Positions 1-7,826 of a DNA stretch of 22,488 nt are shown here, one piece after another. The stretch's first letter is position 1. The number at the start of each line of letters is the position of its first letter. The translations under genes and the position numbers were made by a program. Origin of the DNA: Anaerolineaceae bacterium UBA5311 (GTDB lineage Bacteria; Chloroflexota; Anaerolineae; Anaerolineales; Anaerolineaceae); the NCBI GenBank assembly GCA_002411175.1, contig DHRN01000089.1, positions 1,723 to 24,210 of the forward strand. The letters are read 5' to 3'. The notes under the pieces are model-generated. The model saw only the letters and a program-made list of their open reading frames with translations. It had not been told where the DNA came from and searched no databases.

Positions 1-923
1 GTGACGACACCGGATACCCCACCGTATTCGTCCACAACCAATGCCATGTGCACACCACGAGATTGCATCTCAGCCAGCAGTTCGTCCACCTTTTTAGCTT
101 CAGGCACAAAATATGCCGGGCGGATCAGGTGCCTCTGATTGGCAATGCAATCGTCCCCATCAACCACCGCCAGCAGGTCTTTGGCGTACAACAAACCAAT
201 AATATTGTCGATTGTGTCGTCATATACCGGCACGCGGGAATGCCCGGCATTAATAAACTCCTGCCTGGCTTCCCGGATTGTTGTATTCACATCCAATGCC
301 AAAACGTCCATACGCGGCACCATGATATCTTTGGTCATGGTTTCGCTGAACTGGAAGATGGAGTAGATCATCTCTCTTTCGCCCTGGTCAAGCGTGCTTT
401 CGGGCTGGTCCTGCTCCACCCAGTCACGCAGGGTTTCGTCCGTTACGGATAAGGTTACCTTCTCGGCATAATCACCCAACAAAGCCATCATTAATTTGGT
501 CAATGGAGTAGTGAAAAAACTTATCGCACTGGCTGCACCAGTCCAGCGCATGGCGGCTTTTTCAGGCGATTCCAGAATCTTCCGCTCCAGGAGGAATTCA
601 AGGGCGGTAACAATTACCATCACTACTACCAATATCAAAATGATCAGATAGGAATCACTGATATTGGTTCCCCGGGACAAAAACAGCACGGTAAACCCGG
701 CTAACAAAAAATGCGAAACCACCAAACCCAGTCTGAGTGCCGTGCGCAAACTTTGTTTTTCGATTAAGCTTATGGTTTTATCCACCTTGGCATGGCTTTC
801 CACGCTGTAGCTTAAAAGCCACGGCAGTCGTGCATGAGTGAATGATGATTTTGCTGCTGAGGCGATCAAATCGATGATCAAAAAGATCACCCAGAAGATA
901 CCCAGCCATTGAGATTCGGCCAC
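1..923 (-). CDS. CNNM/CorC-type membrane protein with CBS domain pair (3' end beyond window)
   Basis: Reading leftward from a GTG at 923-921 gives about 307 open residues that run off the window. The first third has hydrophobic segments near residues 7-23, 70-88 and 95-115, which fits the DUF21/CNNM transmembrane domain. From about residue 180 a CBS pair follows, with family-typical text such as MVPRMDV, HSRVPVYD, LLYAKDLL and, near the edge, VVDEYGGVSGVV. CNNM proteins are membrane proteins linked to magnesium or other cation transport; older annotations call them hemolysin-like. The substrate cannot be read from this sequence. The C-terminal end of the CBS region and any CorC_HlyC domain are missing. 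The start lies 1 nt after the glmU stop, and AAGGA sits upstream inside glmU, so the two are very likely co-transcribed and translationally coupled. Confidence 0.88.
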   Translation of the reverse strand, partial: MAESQWLGIFWVIFLIIDLIASAAKSSFTHARLPWLLSYSVESHAKVDKTISLIEKQSLRTALRLGLVVSHFLLAGFTVLFLSRGTNISDSYLIILILVVVMVIVTALEFLLERKILESPEKAAMRWTGAASAISFFTTPLTKLMMALLGDYAEKVTLSVTDETLRDWVEQDQPESTLDQGEREMIYSIFQFSETMTKDIMVPRMDVLALDVNTTIREARQEFINAGHSRVPVYDDTIDNIIGLLYAKDLLAVVDGDDCIANQRHLIRPAYFVPEAKKVDELLAEMQSRGVHMALVVDEYGGVSGVV

Positions 924-924
924 A

Positions 925-2280
925 TTAATCCTTTCTTACTTTTGGCTTGGCAGGCACACCATAGACAAGCGTGTTATCTGGCACGTCGTCTACAACAACG
1001 GAACCCGCCCCTGTTTTGGCATTTTTGCCAATATTTAACGGCGCGACCAACATTGTATCGCTGCCGATGAATGTGTTTTCTCCAATTTCAGTATGGTGTT
1101 TCTTTTTTCCATCAAAGTTGCAGGTGATGGTTCCCGCACCAATATTGACATTTTTTCCGATGGTCGCATCCCCAATATACGAGAAATGCCCCATCTTGAC
1201 GTCTTCAGCAAGCTTCGAATCCTTCACTTCGCCGAAGTTACCCAGGTGTACCCGGTCTCCCAGGATTGCTCCTTTACGCAAGTGGCTGTATGGTCCCATG
1301 CTGACGTGGTTACCCAGGCTGGCTTTCTCTGCAACGCAGTAAGTAATCATGCAGTTGTTACCAACGGTGGTATCGACCAGGGTGGTATCCGGACCAATCT
1401 GGCACTCTTCGCCTATCCGGGTGCTGCCGCGCAAGTGTGTGTTGGGAAGAATGATTGTGTCCTGACCAATGGTCACATCGCTTTCAACTGTACAGCTGTC
1501 CGGGTCCAAAAAAGTGACCCCATCAAGCATCCATTGCCGGATCACACGCCTGCGCAAGGCAACTTCACAATCTGCAAGGTCAACGCGTGTGTTTATCCCC
1601 AACCCCTCGGAAGGGTCATCCAGCACGAATGAATCCAGCCTTAGGTTTTGTTCTGCTGCCATTCCAACCAGGTCGGTAATGTAATATTCTCCTTTAGGTG
1701 ATGGTTGAATTTTTTTCAAATTATCCCACAACCAGGCGGCGACGAAGCAGTAGACAGAAACATTGTATTCGCGGACATTTTTTTGCTCAGGGGTCGCGTC
1801 GGCGTCTTCGACAATTGCGGTTAGCTTACCAGCCGAATCCCTGATGACCCGACCAAAACCGCGGGGAACCTCACCAACGACGCTGGTCATGGTAAGGGTG
1901 TTTCCAGTTCGCTGGTGGAATCCGATAATCGAACTGACGGTTTCTTTGCGCAGCATGGGCATGTCAGCAAAAGTTACTAAAACCAGGTCCGATTTTCCTG
2001 CCAGCAGTGGTTCTGAGCTCATGACTGCGTGCCCGGTGCCAGATTGCTCTGCCTGCAGGGCGAATTGCACGCCATCGCCGTACATATTTTTTACAACCTG
2101 GGTTACTTCATCACTGCCATGTCCAACAACGACAACCGGTGGTAATGAACTGATGCTTACAACGTTGGAAAGCGAATAGTACACAAGCGGTTTCCCCAAA
2201 AGTTTATGCAGCATCTTGGGTGTGCGTGATTTCATGCGCGTACCCATGCCAGCAGCGAGTACAACAGATGCGATTGTCAT
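925..2280 (-). CDS. glmU: Bifunctional GlmU: GlcN-1-P acetyltransferase / GlcNAc-1-P uridyltransferase
   Basis: This cytoplasmic enzyme makes UDP-GlcNAc for peptidoglycan: it acetylates glucosamine-1-phosphate and then transfers UMP from UTP. The 451-aa length is normal for the family. The N-terminal half is a nucleotidyltransferase with LAAGMGTR at residues 8-15, a lysine-containing PKMLHKL at 21-27 and ADMP at 105-108, where the Asp is the expected metal ligand. From about residue 250 the sequence becomes a left-handed beta-helix of hexapeptide repeats. H365 in GHFSYIGD matches the catalytic His of the acetyltransferase, followed by NIGAGTITCNFDG at 379-391. The ATG at 2280 is preceded by GGAGC. 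The gene lies between the tRNA-Gln and the CNNM gene, and readthrough from the tRNA promoter is possible. Confidence 0.97.
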   Translation of the reverse strand: MTIASVVLAAGMGTRMKSRTPKMLHKLLGKPLVYYSLSNVVSISSLPPVVVVGHGSDEVTQVVKNMYGDGVQFALQAEQSGTGHAVMSSEPLLAGKSDLVLVTFADMPMLRKETVSSIIGFHQRTGNTLTMTSVVGEVPRGFGRVIRDSAGKLTAIVEDADATPEQKNVREYNVSVYCFVAAWLWDNLKKIQPSPKGEYYITDLVGMAAEQNLRLDSFVLDDPSEGLGINTRVDLADCEVALRRRVIRQWMLDGVTFLDPDSCTVESDVTIGQDTIILPNTHLRGSTRIGEECQIGPDTTLVDTTVGNNCMITYCVAEKASLGNHVSMGPYSHLRKGAILGDRVHLGNFGEVKDSKLAEDVKMGHFSYIGDATIGKNVNIGAGTITCNFDGKKKHHTEIGENTFIGSDTMLVAPLNIGKNAKTGAGSVVVDDVPDNTLVYGVPAKPKVRKD

Positions 2281-2305
2281 TGGTTGCTCCGGAATTTAAT
2301 AAGTG

Positions 2306-2337
2306 AAAATACAGGATCGTGTGCTATGCAAATCCTG
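2306..2337 (-). terminator. Weak candidate terminator after tRNA-Gln
   Basis: On the minus strand a 6-bp stem (CAGGAT / ATCCTG, 2332-2337 with 2312-2317) with a 14-nt loop is followed by TATTTT. It lies between the tRNA and glmU. The stem is short and the loop large, so it would terminate poorly at best and may let transcription continue into glmU. Confidence 0.25.
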
Positions 2338-2385
2338 CAACCAGGTGGGTCTGAATCGTCTTCGTTTGTTTCCACGATAAATCAG

Positions 2386-2456
2386 CCGGGGCACTTGGAG
2401 TCGAACCAAGATCAACGGATTCAAAGTCCGGTGTGCTGCCATTGCACCATGCCCCA
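2386..2456 (-). tRNA. tRNA-Gln (anticodon TTG)
   Basis: The minus strand folds as a cloverleaf. The acceptor TGGGGCA pairs with TGCCCCG (U1 with G72 as a wobble), the D arm is GTGC/GCAC, the anticodon loop is CTTTGAA with anticodon TTG, and the T arm is CTTGG-TTCGACT-CCAAG. The discriminator base is G, as usual for tRNA-Gln. The top pair of the anticodon stem (27-43) is a C/T mismatch. CCA is not encoded, so the 3' end needs RNase Z trimming and CCA addition; an RNase Z gene lies at 17990-18910. Confidence 0.95.
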
Positions 2457-2469
2457 AAGAGTAGCCCAT

Positions 2470-2498
2470 ATTTTAGCATAGATTCAACCTGATGCCAA
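2470..2498 (-). promoter_or_regulatory. Promoter of tRNA-Gln
   Basis: On the minus strand TTGGCA (2493-2498) and TAAAAT (2470-2475) are separated by 17 nt. TGC directly before the -10 makes it an extended -10. The predicted start would leave only a few bases before the tRNA 5' end at 2456. Confidence 0.7.
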
Positions 2499-2574
2499 AT
2501 TCGCCACAGCCGTCAATTTTACTACAGACCGAATCAATCTGGATGTTGGTTAACTGGCGAATCCTGAATCGAAC

Positions 2575-3465
2575 TTACCTGGCGCTCACTTGTGTGATCG
2601 TCCAGGAATCTTCAAGCTGTTCGATTTGGTATTCCGTCTGTTGCCCGGTATTGTCTGTGTAGACAAATCCATCCATATCGGTCTCAATCGCTTCGCGCAC
2701 CTTGTTTTTGAAGGCAAGCGGGATATCTTCGTTGCTGCCTTGTGGAATGACGTAGATATTTGAATATTCCGCAAAGAGATTTAGCTCAGAATCAGTAATT
2801 GAGTAACCACCAGGAACGGTCAGGATGCCGTATTGGTCTTCCTCATACGAAAAGTTTTTCTCCCCGCGCTCCAGCGCAAGACCAAGATTCAGCATGAACT
2901 CATGTGTATGGATGATTTCGTTGTTCTGCCGGTCGTATGGTTCAACGTAAAAAGTACTGACGATAACAGCATCGCTCCTGGTTGAAATCTGGGTTGCCTT
3001 GCGATCCTTGGAGATTTCATAGGTTATGCCCTGGTGCTCAAACAATTGGGCATCCTCCGCCAATGCAGTTTGGATTGCCTCAATCAATTCCTCCGGGAGA
3101 AGATTCTCGCCGACAGCCTCAAGGTTTCCCAACAACGATTCGGCTATGGGTACAAGTCGGAAAATACGATAAGAGCCTTCGCCCAGGGCATCGATGGAAT
3201 AGTTGACCTGGTTGACCGAAAACTGTTGTTTGCCGTTTTCCAGGGCGGTAAGAAAGGCTGTTCTCTGATTGCCCTCGAAGAGTTCACTTTCTTTATTAGT
3301 GTAAATCATGTTTTTATTCAGAATGGCGCTGGTTGAGGGCGTGGAAGGCGCTGTCGTATTTTGGTCTGACGGAAGGTCGGTAGGTTCGCCAGGGGTCACA
3401 GAGCAAGCTGTGACTAATGCGAACAGAACTATAGTAAGAAGTAGTTTCTTTATGTTTGTTTTCAT
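2575..3465 (-). CDS. Lipoprotein homologous to the extracellular insertion of the adjacent OppC permease
   Basis: The 296-aa protein begins with a lipoprotein signal: a KK-containing n-region, a hydrophobic stretch, then LVTAC with the lipidated Cys at 21. A Ser/Thr/Pro-rich linker follows to about residue 50, so the protein should be anchored to the outer face of the membrane. Residues 63-165 align without a gap to residues 108-210 of the OppC-like permease at 6062-7816 (43 identities in 103 by my count), and similarity continues over residues 170-290. The protein is internally duplicated: ALENGKQQFS at 74-83 recurs as ALERGEKNFS at 197-206. I chose the ATG at 3465, not the upstream in-frame start, because it opens the signal peptide and lies just after a good promoter. 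There is no Shine-Dalgarno, and the transcript is probably nearly leaderless. No enzymatic motif is seen and the function is unknown. The gene is separated from the opp operon by a terminator. Confidence 0.88.
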   Translation of the reverse strand: MKTNIKKLLLTIVLFALVTACSVTPGEPTDLPSDQNTTAPSTPSTSAILNKNMIYTNKESELFEGNQRTAFLTALENGKQQFSVNQVNYSIDALGEGSYRIFRLVPIAESLLGNLEAVGENLLPEELIEAIQTALAEDAQLFEHQGITYEISKDRKATQISTRSDAVIVSTFYVEPYDRQNNEIIHTHEFMLNLGLALERGEKNFSYEEDQYGILTVPGGYSITDSELNLFAEYSNIYVIPQGSNEDIPLAFKNKVREAIETDMDGFVYTDNTGQQTEYQIEQLEDSWTITQVSAR

Positions 3466-3474
3466 AACTGCACT

Positions 3475-3503
3475 ATTGTAACTGAGAATAGGGAAGGTGT
3501 GAA
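3475..3503 (-). promoter_or_regulatory. Promoter of the OppC-insert-like lipoprotein gene
   Basis: On the minus strand TTCACA (3498-3503) and TACAAT (3475-3480) have a 17-nt spacer. The expected transcription start, near 3468, is only about 3 nt from the ATG at 3465. This implies a leaderless or nearly leaderless mRNA and agrees with the lack of a ribosome binding site. Confidence 0.6.
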
Positions 3504-3520
3504 GGCTGTAGTTTGAAGAT

Positions 3521-3546
3521 AAAACCGCCTCTTTTGAGGCGGTTTT
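3521..3546 (-). terminator. Intrinsic terminator of the opp operon
   Basis: A perfect 11-bp stem (AAAACCGCCTC / GAGGCGGTTTT) with a 4-nt loop begins 5 nt after the stop of the last operon gene. On the minus strand it ends in TTTT. The palindrome also ends in TTTT on the plus strand, so it could act in both directions. It separates the opp operon from the lipoprotein gene, which then has its own promoter. Confidence 0.85.
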
Positions 3547-3551
3547 GTTAG

Positions 3552-3836
3552 TTACCTGAACCAGACTTGTGTCATAAACAGAGCGAGCAATATCCAAACC
3601 ACAGCCATGGCTGCTGTTAGCGCCAACCCGGCTAATAAGGCATAGAAGGTATAGCGCCTGGCATCTGAGCCGGACATTCTTTCGCCATACGTCTCCACTC
3701 TTCGCTTGCGATCGAGCTCGCGAGCCTGTTTTTCTGCAAAACTGACGGTGCGATCATGCCAGGGAGCGCCAGCCACGTCCATGTCAGCGACCACCCTGCC
3801 ATCGTCATCATCATATTGCCTTTTCTGATTCTTCAT
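3552..3836 (-). CDS. Small single-pass membrane protein, last gene of the opp operon
   Basis: This is a 94-aa protein of unknown function. The first 60 residues are polar and charged, with an acidic DDDD near the start and a basic stretch (ELDRKRRVETYGER). They are followed by one clear transmembrane segment at about residues 66-90 and a short tail. The ATG at 3836 lies inside the end of oppF, overlapping it by 26 nt in another frame; AAGGA upstream in oppF can serve as ribosome binding site, so translation is probably coupled to oppF. The terminator starts 5 nt after its stop. I recognise no family. Its place in the operon suggests an accessory or stabilising subunit of the importer, which is inference. 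A later Met at residue 19 would remove the overlap. Confidence 0.72.
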   Translation of the reverse strand: MKNQKRQYDDDDGRVVADMDVAGAPWHDRTVSFAEKQARELDRKRRVETYGERMSGSDARRYTFYALLAGLALTAAMAVVWILLALFMTQVWFR

Positions 3837-4857
3837 CTACCAGAGTTCCTTGCTCATTGTATAGATGACATACTACCATATGACCGGGTTCAATTTCACG
3901 TGTTTGTGGAACCACAGTCTTACAAATTTCCATGACATACGGGCAACGAGTGTGGAATTTGCACCCTTTGGGCGGGTTTGCCGGGGAGGGGATGCTGCCT
4001 TCCAGGATAATCCGGTTCATCTTGTAATTCGGGTCTGGAACTGGAACCGCACTCAACAGCGCCTGGGTATAAGGATGCAGCGGGTTGGCAAATAAATCGG
4101 TCTTACCGCTATATTCCACCAGGTCACCCAGGTACATCACACCGACGTAGTCGGAAATGTGTTGAACCACGGAAAGATCGTGTGAAATGAACAGATAAGC
4201 GATTTTATTGGTCACCTGAAGTTCTTCGAGCAGGTTAATAATCTGTGCCTGAATCGAGACATCCAATGCCGAAACTGGCTCATCGCAAACCACAAATTCC
4301 GGATTCAGCGCCAATGAGCGGGCAATACAGATACGCTGGCGCTGTCCACCCGAAAATTCATGCGGATAGCGGTCTTTATGATACGGCTGCAAACCACATT
4401 GGAGCATGACATGATCGAGGTGATCTTCAAATTCAGAAGGAGGGACGATTCGATGCTCGCGGACCGCTTCGCCGATAATTTCGCTAATTGGCATACGCGG
4501 AGAGAGGCTTGAATAAGGGTCCTGGAAGATCATTTGCATCTTGGGGCGCAGCCCGCGCAATTCGGAACGGGTAGCCTCAAAGACGTTTTTTCCGCGGAAC
4601 AGAACCTTCCCGCTGGTGGCTTCGTTCAGCCTCAGCATGGTCTTGCCTACGGTGGTCTTTCCGCTTCCAGATTCACCAACCAACCCCATCGTTTTGCCGC
4701 GTTCGATGCGGAAACTGACATCGTCAACTGCTTTGACATGTCCGACGACTTTTTGCATCAAACCCGCTTTAATTGGGAAGTATTGTTTGAGGTGATTTAC
4801 CTCGACAATATAGCGGCTTTCGCTTTGGTTATTCTTTGCATCATTATTATTTGCCAT
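3811..4857 (-). CDS. oppF: Oligopeptide-type ABC transporter ATP-binding protein OppF-like
   Basis: This is one of two cytoplasmic ATPases that power the importer. It has 348 aa, close to the family's usual length. Walker A GESGSGKT is at 61-68, a Q-loop (IFQDP) near 110-114, the ABC signature FSGGQRQR at 168-175 and Walker B FVVCDEP at 188-194, followed by an ISHDLSV H-loop. The C-terminal oligopeptide/dipeptide extension has four Cys (GCKFHTRC, then two more near MEIC and VVCH), the pattern that in some OppD/OppF proteins holds an iron-sulfur cluster. The ATG overlaps the end of oppD by 11 nt and has a strong GAGGAGG upstream. Substrate could be peptide or another Opp/Dpp-family ligand; sequence alone does not say. 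Confidence 0.93.
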   Translation of the reverse strand: MANNNDAKNNQSESRYIVEVNHLKQYFPIKAGLMQKVVGHVKAVDDVSFRIERGKTMGLVGESGSGKTTVGKTMLRLNEATSGKVLFRGKNVFEATRSELRGLRPKMQMIFQDPYSSLSPRMPISEIIGEAVREHRIVPPSEFEDHLDHVMLQCGLQPYHKDRYPHEFSGGQRQRICIARSLALNPEFVVCDEPVSALDVSIQAQIINLLEELQVTNKIAYLFISHDLSVVQHISDYVGVMYLGDLVEYSGKTDLFANPLHPYTQALLSAVPVPDPNYKMNRIILEGSIPSPANPPKGCKFHTRCPYVMEICKTVVPQTREIEPGHMVVCHLYNEQGTLVDEESEKAI

Positions 4858-6052
4858 AATTTGCTATTACCTCCTCATCTTCGTAGAGATAGCATACTGC
4901 CATATGGGTCGGGGAGAGGAAATATTCAGGAGGATAAGGACCGTCACAGATGGGCATCCGCCTGTTGCAGCGATCTTTGAAATAGCAATAATTAGGCATG
5001 TTAATCGGGTTCGGAACGGTACCGGGAATGCTATACAACTTATCGACTTCCTTATTAATAACTGGCTTCGATGCCATCAAACCGACCGTGTAAGGGTGCA
5101 TCGGGTTGTTGAAGACCTCTTCTGCAGTACCTTTTTCGACGATTCGCCCGGCATACATGACCACAACAAAGTCTGCCATTTCTGCCACAACCCCAAGGTC
5201 ATGGGTGATTAGCATAATACTTGAATTGATCTTATCTTTCAAGCTGCGCAGCAAGTCGAGGATTTGCGCCTGAATGGTCACATCAAGAGCGGTCGTAGGT
5301 TCGTCTGCGATAATCAGGCGCGGGTTACAAGCTAACGCCATCGCGATCATAATACGCTGGCGCATACCTCCGGACAACTGGTGTGGATACATATCGTAAA
5401 CGCCTTCGGCGTTGGCGATACCCACCAGTTCGATCATTTCCAGGGTGCGCGCTTTGACGTCCTCTTTCGTCATTTCAGGGTTATGCAATTGAATTACTTC
5501 GTCAACCTGGAAGCCGGCAGTGAAAACCGGGTTCAGACTGGTCATTGGTTCCTGAAAGATCATCGAGACTTCGTTTCCGCGAATTTTTTCCATTTCAACA
5601 ATAGGCGTCTTGGCGATATCATAGACCCGGTTACCAGCATTCAAGCGGATTGTTCCTTCCACGATCTGACCTTGCGGTCTTTGCACAAGCTGCATCAGTG
5701 AAAGCGCGGTGACTGACTTGCCGCAGCCCGATTCGCCAACTACGCCGACGGTTGAACCAATTGGCACATCATAAGTAACGCCGTCGACAGCCTTCACAGT
5801 GCCGATGTCGGTGAAAAAGTAGGTATGCAGGTCATCAAACTCGACCACATTTTTGGGGTCGCGCATCTTCGTCAAAAACTCGCTCTCAGGGACGTTTTTA
5901 CGTTTGCGCTCCTTTTCGATTGCGTCGGTTATCCGACGATTTTCCCGACTGATCCGGTTGGATTCTCTCGCGGTTAAGTGAATCTTTTCGGTAATTACAT
6001 TATCTTCCAGGTCGGTAGTGTCGTATTGTGTTAAATCTTTTTCTTCGGTCAT
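4847..6052 (-). CDS. oppD: Oligopeptide-type ABC transporter ATP-binding protein OppD-like, with N-terminal extension
   Basis: This is the second ATPase of the importer, 401 aa. Walker A GESGCGKS is at 106-113, IFQEP near 165-169, signature LSGGMRQR at 226-233 and Walker B LIIADEP at 246-252, then an ITHDLGV H-loop. The C-terminal region has four Cys (YCYFKDRC, PIC, AVC), the same cluster pattern as OppF. About 70 charged residues precede the ATPase core; OppD proteins usually start close to the core, so this is a real N-terminal extension or a mis-set start. The ATG at 6052 has AAGGTGAG upstream and lies 9 nt after the oppC stop, which supports the long form. Another start within the core seems less likely because the reading is continuous and coding-like. 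Confidence 0.93.
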   Translation of the reverse strand: MTEEKDLTQYDTTDLEDNVITEKIHLTARESNRISRENRRITDAIEKERKRKNVPESEFLTKMRDPKNVVEFDDLHTYFFTDIGTVKAVDGVTYDVPIGSTVGVVGESGCGKSVTALSLMQLVQRPQGQIVEGTIRLNAGNRVYDIAKTPIVEMEKIRGNEVSMIFQEPMTSLNPVFTAGFQVDEVIQLHNPEMTKEDVKARTLEMIELVGIANAEGVYDMYPHQLSGGMRQRIMIAMALACNPRLIIADEPTTALDVTIQAQILDLLRSLKDKINSSIMLITHDLGVVAEMADFVVVMYAGRIVEKGTAEEVFNNPMHPYTVGLMASKPVINKEVDKLYSIPGTVPNPINMPNYCYFKDRCNRRMPICDGPYPPEYFLSPTHMAVCYLYEDEEVIANYGK

Positions 6053-6061
6053 TTTCTCACC

Positions 6062-7816
6062 TTAGCGTCTCATTCTCGGATCATATGCGTCACGTAAACC
6101 ATCGCCAACAAAGTTGAAGCCTAAAACGGTCAACAAAATCAAAGCGCCAGCAGGAATCCACATAAACCAATAGGTACCCATGATAAACGCGTCAGAAGAA
6201 ATGTTGATAATGGAACCCCAGGATGCCAGGGGATACTTGATACCCAGCCCCAGGAAACCAAGGGTTGCCTCTGTAATGATCAACCCTCCCAGGCTGCCGG
6301 TTGCCGTTACGATCAGGATTGGCATAACATTTGGCACCAGGTGTCGGAATATCTTTCGGCTGGTGCGCACACCCGTAGCTTCGGTTGCCACCATAAAATC
6401 TTGTTCGCGTAAGCTTAAAATTTGACCGCGGACAACGCGGGCAATGCCAGTCCACCCCAACAAACCCAAAATCGCCATCAGGATGAACATACGCTGCATC
6501 GGTTCGACCTCCAGCGTATCCATTACAGAGCCAAAGATCAAAATTAGGGGCATTTGGGGGATGCTGTTGAACAGGTCGACAAACCGCATCAAAGCAGTGT
6601 CAATCCAACCGCCAAAGTAACCAGAGATACCGCCAATGGTCACACCGATAATCAGTTCGATGAAAACTGCCACAAAACCGACCATCAAGGAAATCCGTCC
6701 TCCATACATCAGGCGGGTTAACATATCCATACCGTTGTTATCCAACCCAAGAGGATGGGCAATCGTTGGAAACTCGAACATATTGATCAGAGTAGTCGTG
6801 GTTTCTCTTTTAATATAGTAATTTGTGTTGACCCGATTAATGTCATATTCTGTGGTCACACCATTTGCATCAGTAAATTCAAATTCAGATTCCCGGTTGT
6901 TGATTGCTTCGCGGGCGAGTGCCTTGAATTCAACAGAGAGGAATTCGCCCTGATCGAGCGGGTTCACGATAATATCCGAAACTTCGGCAAATGGTTCTCC
7001 CTGGTCATCAAGGATGGTGACCTGACCTTCATGCTCCACAATCTGGAATTCCCGGTTGTTAAACGTGAAAGAGGTTTCGTCGTTTACGTTTGCCATCCCA
7101 CTGCGCAGGCGGAAATCATAAGAGCCGACCAGTGAATTATCTTCTGCCCTGTATGCATCAAAGATTGAATAGCTGGCAATAGCCACATCGCGCTGGGTGG
7201 AAATATGGGTAGTTTTCATGACCTGGCTGAGCACGTAGGTTTCGCCATTGAGTTCAAATGTGATCTCGTCAGCTGCATCAGCTGCTTCAAAAGCCTCAGT
7301 AAAACCCGGAGGTAAGGTATAGCCGCCTACAGGGTTAACTCTTCCCAACATCACTTCTGCGACATTTTCAAGCTCAGCAATGCGATAAAAACCTTCGCCT
7401 TCTTCAAAGAAAGCAAAGCTTCGGTCTCCTGAACTGAAAACCGTTTCGCCTTTGCCAAGAGCAAGCAGGAATCTCGCGCGGTCTCCTCCTTCGAAGGAGG
7501 AACTAGGATGAACCGAATAACGTAATTCGGTATTGTAGATCGCCCCGGCATAATCTTTACTGATTGTGTCTTGTTTATAAAACACCTGGGTCTGTGTATA
7601 AGGTGACAAGAAAGGACCCACAAAGGAGAACAAGAACATTAATACCAGGATAACCAGCCCAAGGACAGCCAGTTTATTTCGAATGAAACGCTTGAAAACA
7701 AGCATCCCGGGTGATAATGTCTTAACCCTGCGGGCATCATCAAGAGCCATCTCCTGATGTGACGGTGGGCTTTGTGTCGGTTCTGCAGGGAAATTGGTTG
7801 CTTCTAATTCACTCAT
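6062..7816 (-). CDS. oppC: OppC-type ABC transporter permease with a ~275-residue extracellular insertion
   Basis: This is one of the two membrane permeases, 584 aa where about 300 is typical. Residues 1-45 are a cytoplasmic tail and TM1 is about 48-70. The normal family text resumes at HPLGLDNNGMDMLTRL (354-369), followed by the remaining transmembrane segments and the EAA-type loop (EATGVRTSRKIFRHLVPNV) that contacts the ATPases. It ends as the family does (DPRMRR). Residues about 75-352 are inserted between TM1 and this point, in a loop that faces outside the cell. The insertion is homologous to the lipoprotein at 2575-3465. The ATG is preceded by AGGTGG and lies 10 nt after oppB. No frameshift is visible, so the insertion is a designed part of the protein and not an artefact. 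Confidence 0.93.
   Translation of the reverse strand: MSELEATNFPAEPTQSPPSHQEMALDDARRVKTLSPGMLVFKRFIRNKLAVLGLVILVLMFLFSFVGPFLSPYTQTQVFYKQDTISKDYAGAIYNTELRYSVHPSSSFEGGDRARFLLALGKGETVFSSGDRSFAFFEEGEGFYRIAELENVAEVMLGRVNPVGGYTLPPGFTEAFEAADAADEITFELNGETYVLSQVMKTTHISTQRDVAIASYSIFDAYRAEDNSLVGSYDFRLRSGMANVNDETSFTFNNREFQIVEHEGQVTILDDQGEPFAEVSDIIVNPLDQGEFLSVEFKALAREAINNRESEFEFTDANGVTTEYDINRVNTNYYIKRETTTTLINMFEFPTIAHPLGLDNNGMDMLTRLMYGGRISLMVGFVAVFIELIIGVTIGGISGYFGGWIDTALMRFVDLFNSIPQMPLILIFGSVMDTLEVEPMQRMFILMAILGLLGWTGIARVVRGQILSLREQDFMVATEATGVRTSRKIFRHLVPNVMPILIVTATGSLGGLIITEATLGFLGLGIKYPLASWGSIINISSDAFIMGTYWFMWIPAGALILLTVLGFNFVGDGLRDAYDPRMRR
6761..7594 (-). other. Extracellular insertion domain of OppC, internally duplicated
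   Basis: This segment encodes about residues 75-352 of the permease. It consists of two similar modules offset by about 123 residues: ETVFSSGDRSF at 124-134 matches ETSFTFNNREF at 247-257, and VNPVGG at 160-165 matches VNPLDQG at 284-290. Each module ends with a helix-like stretch (FTEAFEAA; FKALAREA) and a strand-like segment (FELNGETYVL; FTDANGVTTEYDI). There are no Cys residues and no recognisable catalytic motif. It probably forms two small alpha/beta domains beside the substrate-binding protein docking face. That position is inferred from OppC topology. Confidence 0.8.
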
Positions 7817-7826
7817 TTTCCACCAC

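Noticed and set aside
2284..2481. Plus-strand open frame across the tRNA
   Set aside because: It runs antisense through tRNA-Gln and its promoter and has no protein-like features.
3466..3597. 44-residue N-terminal extension of the lipoprotein
   Set aside because: It would run through the terminator and promoter and bury the signal peptide.
6761..7594. OppC as an assembly-error fusion of two genes
   Set aside because: The frame is open throughout, normal OppC sequence occurs on both sides, and the insertion has a homologue in the lipoprotein.
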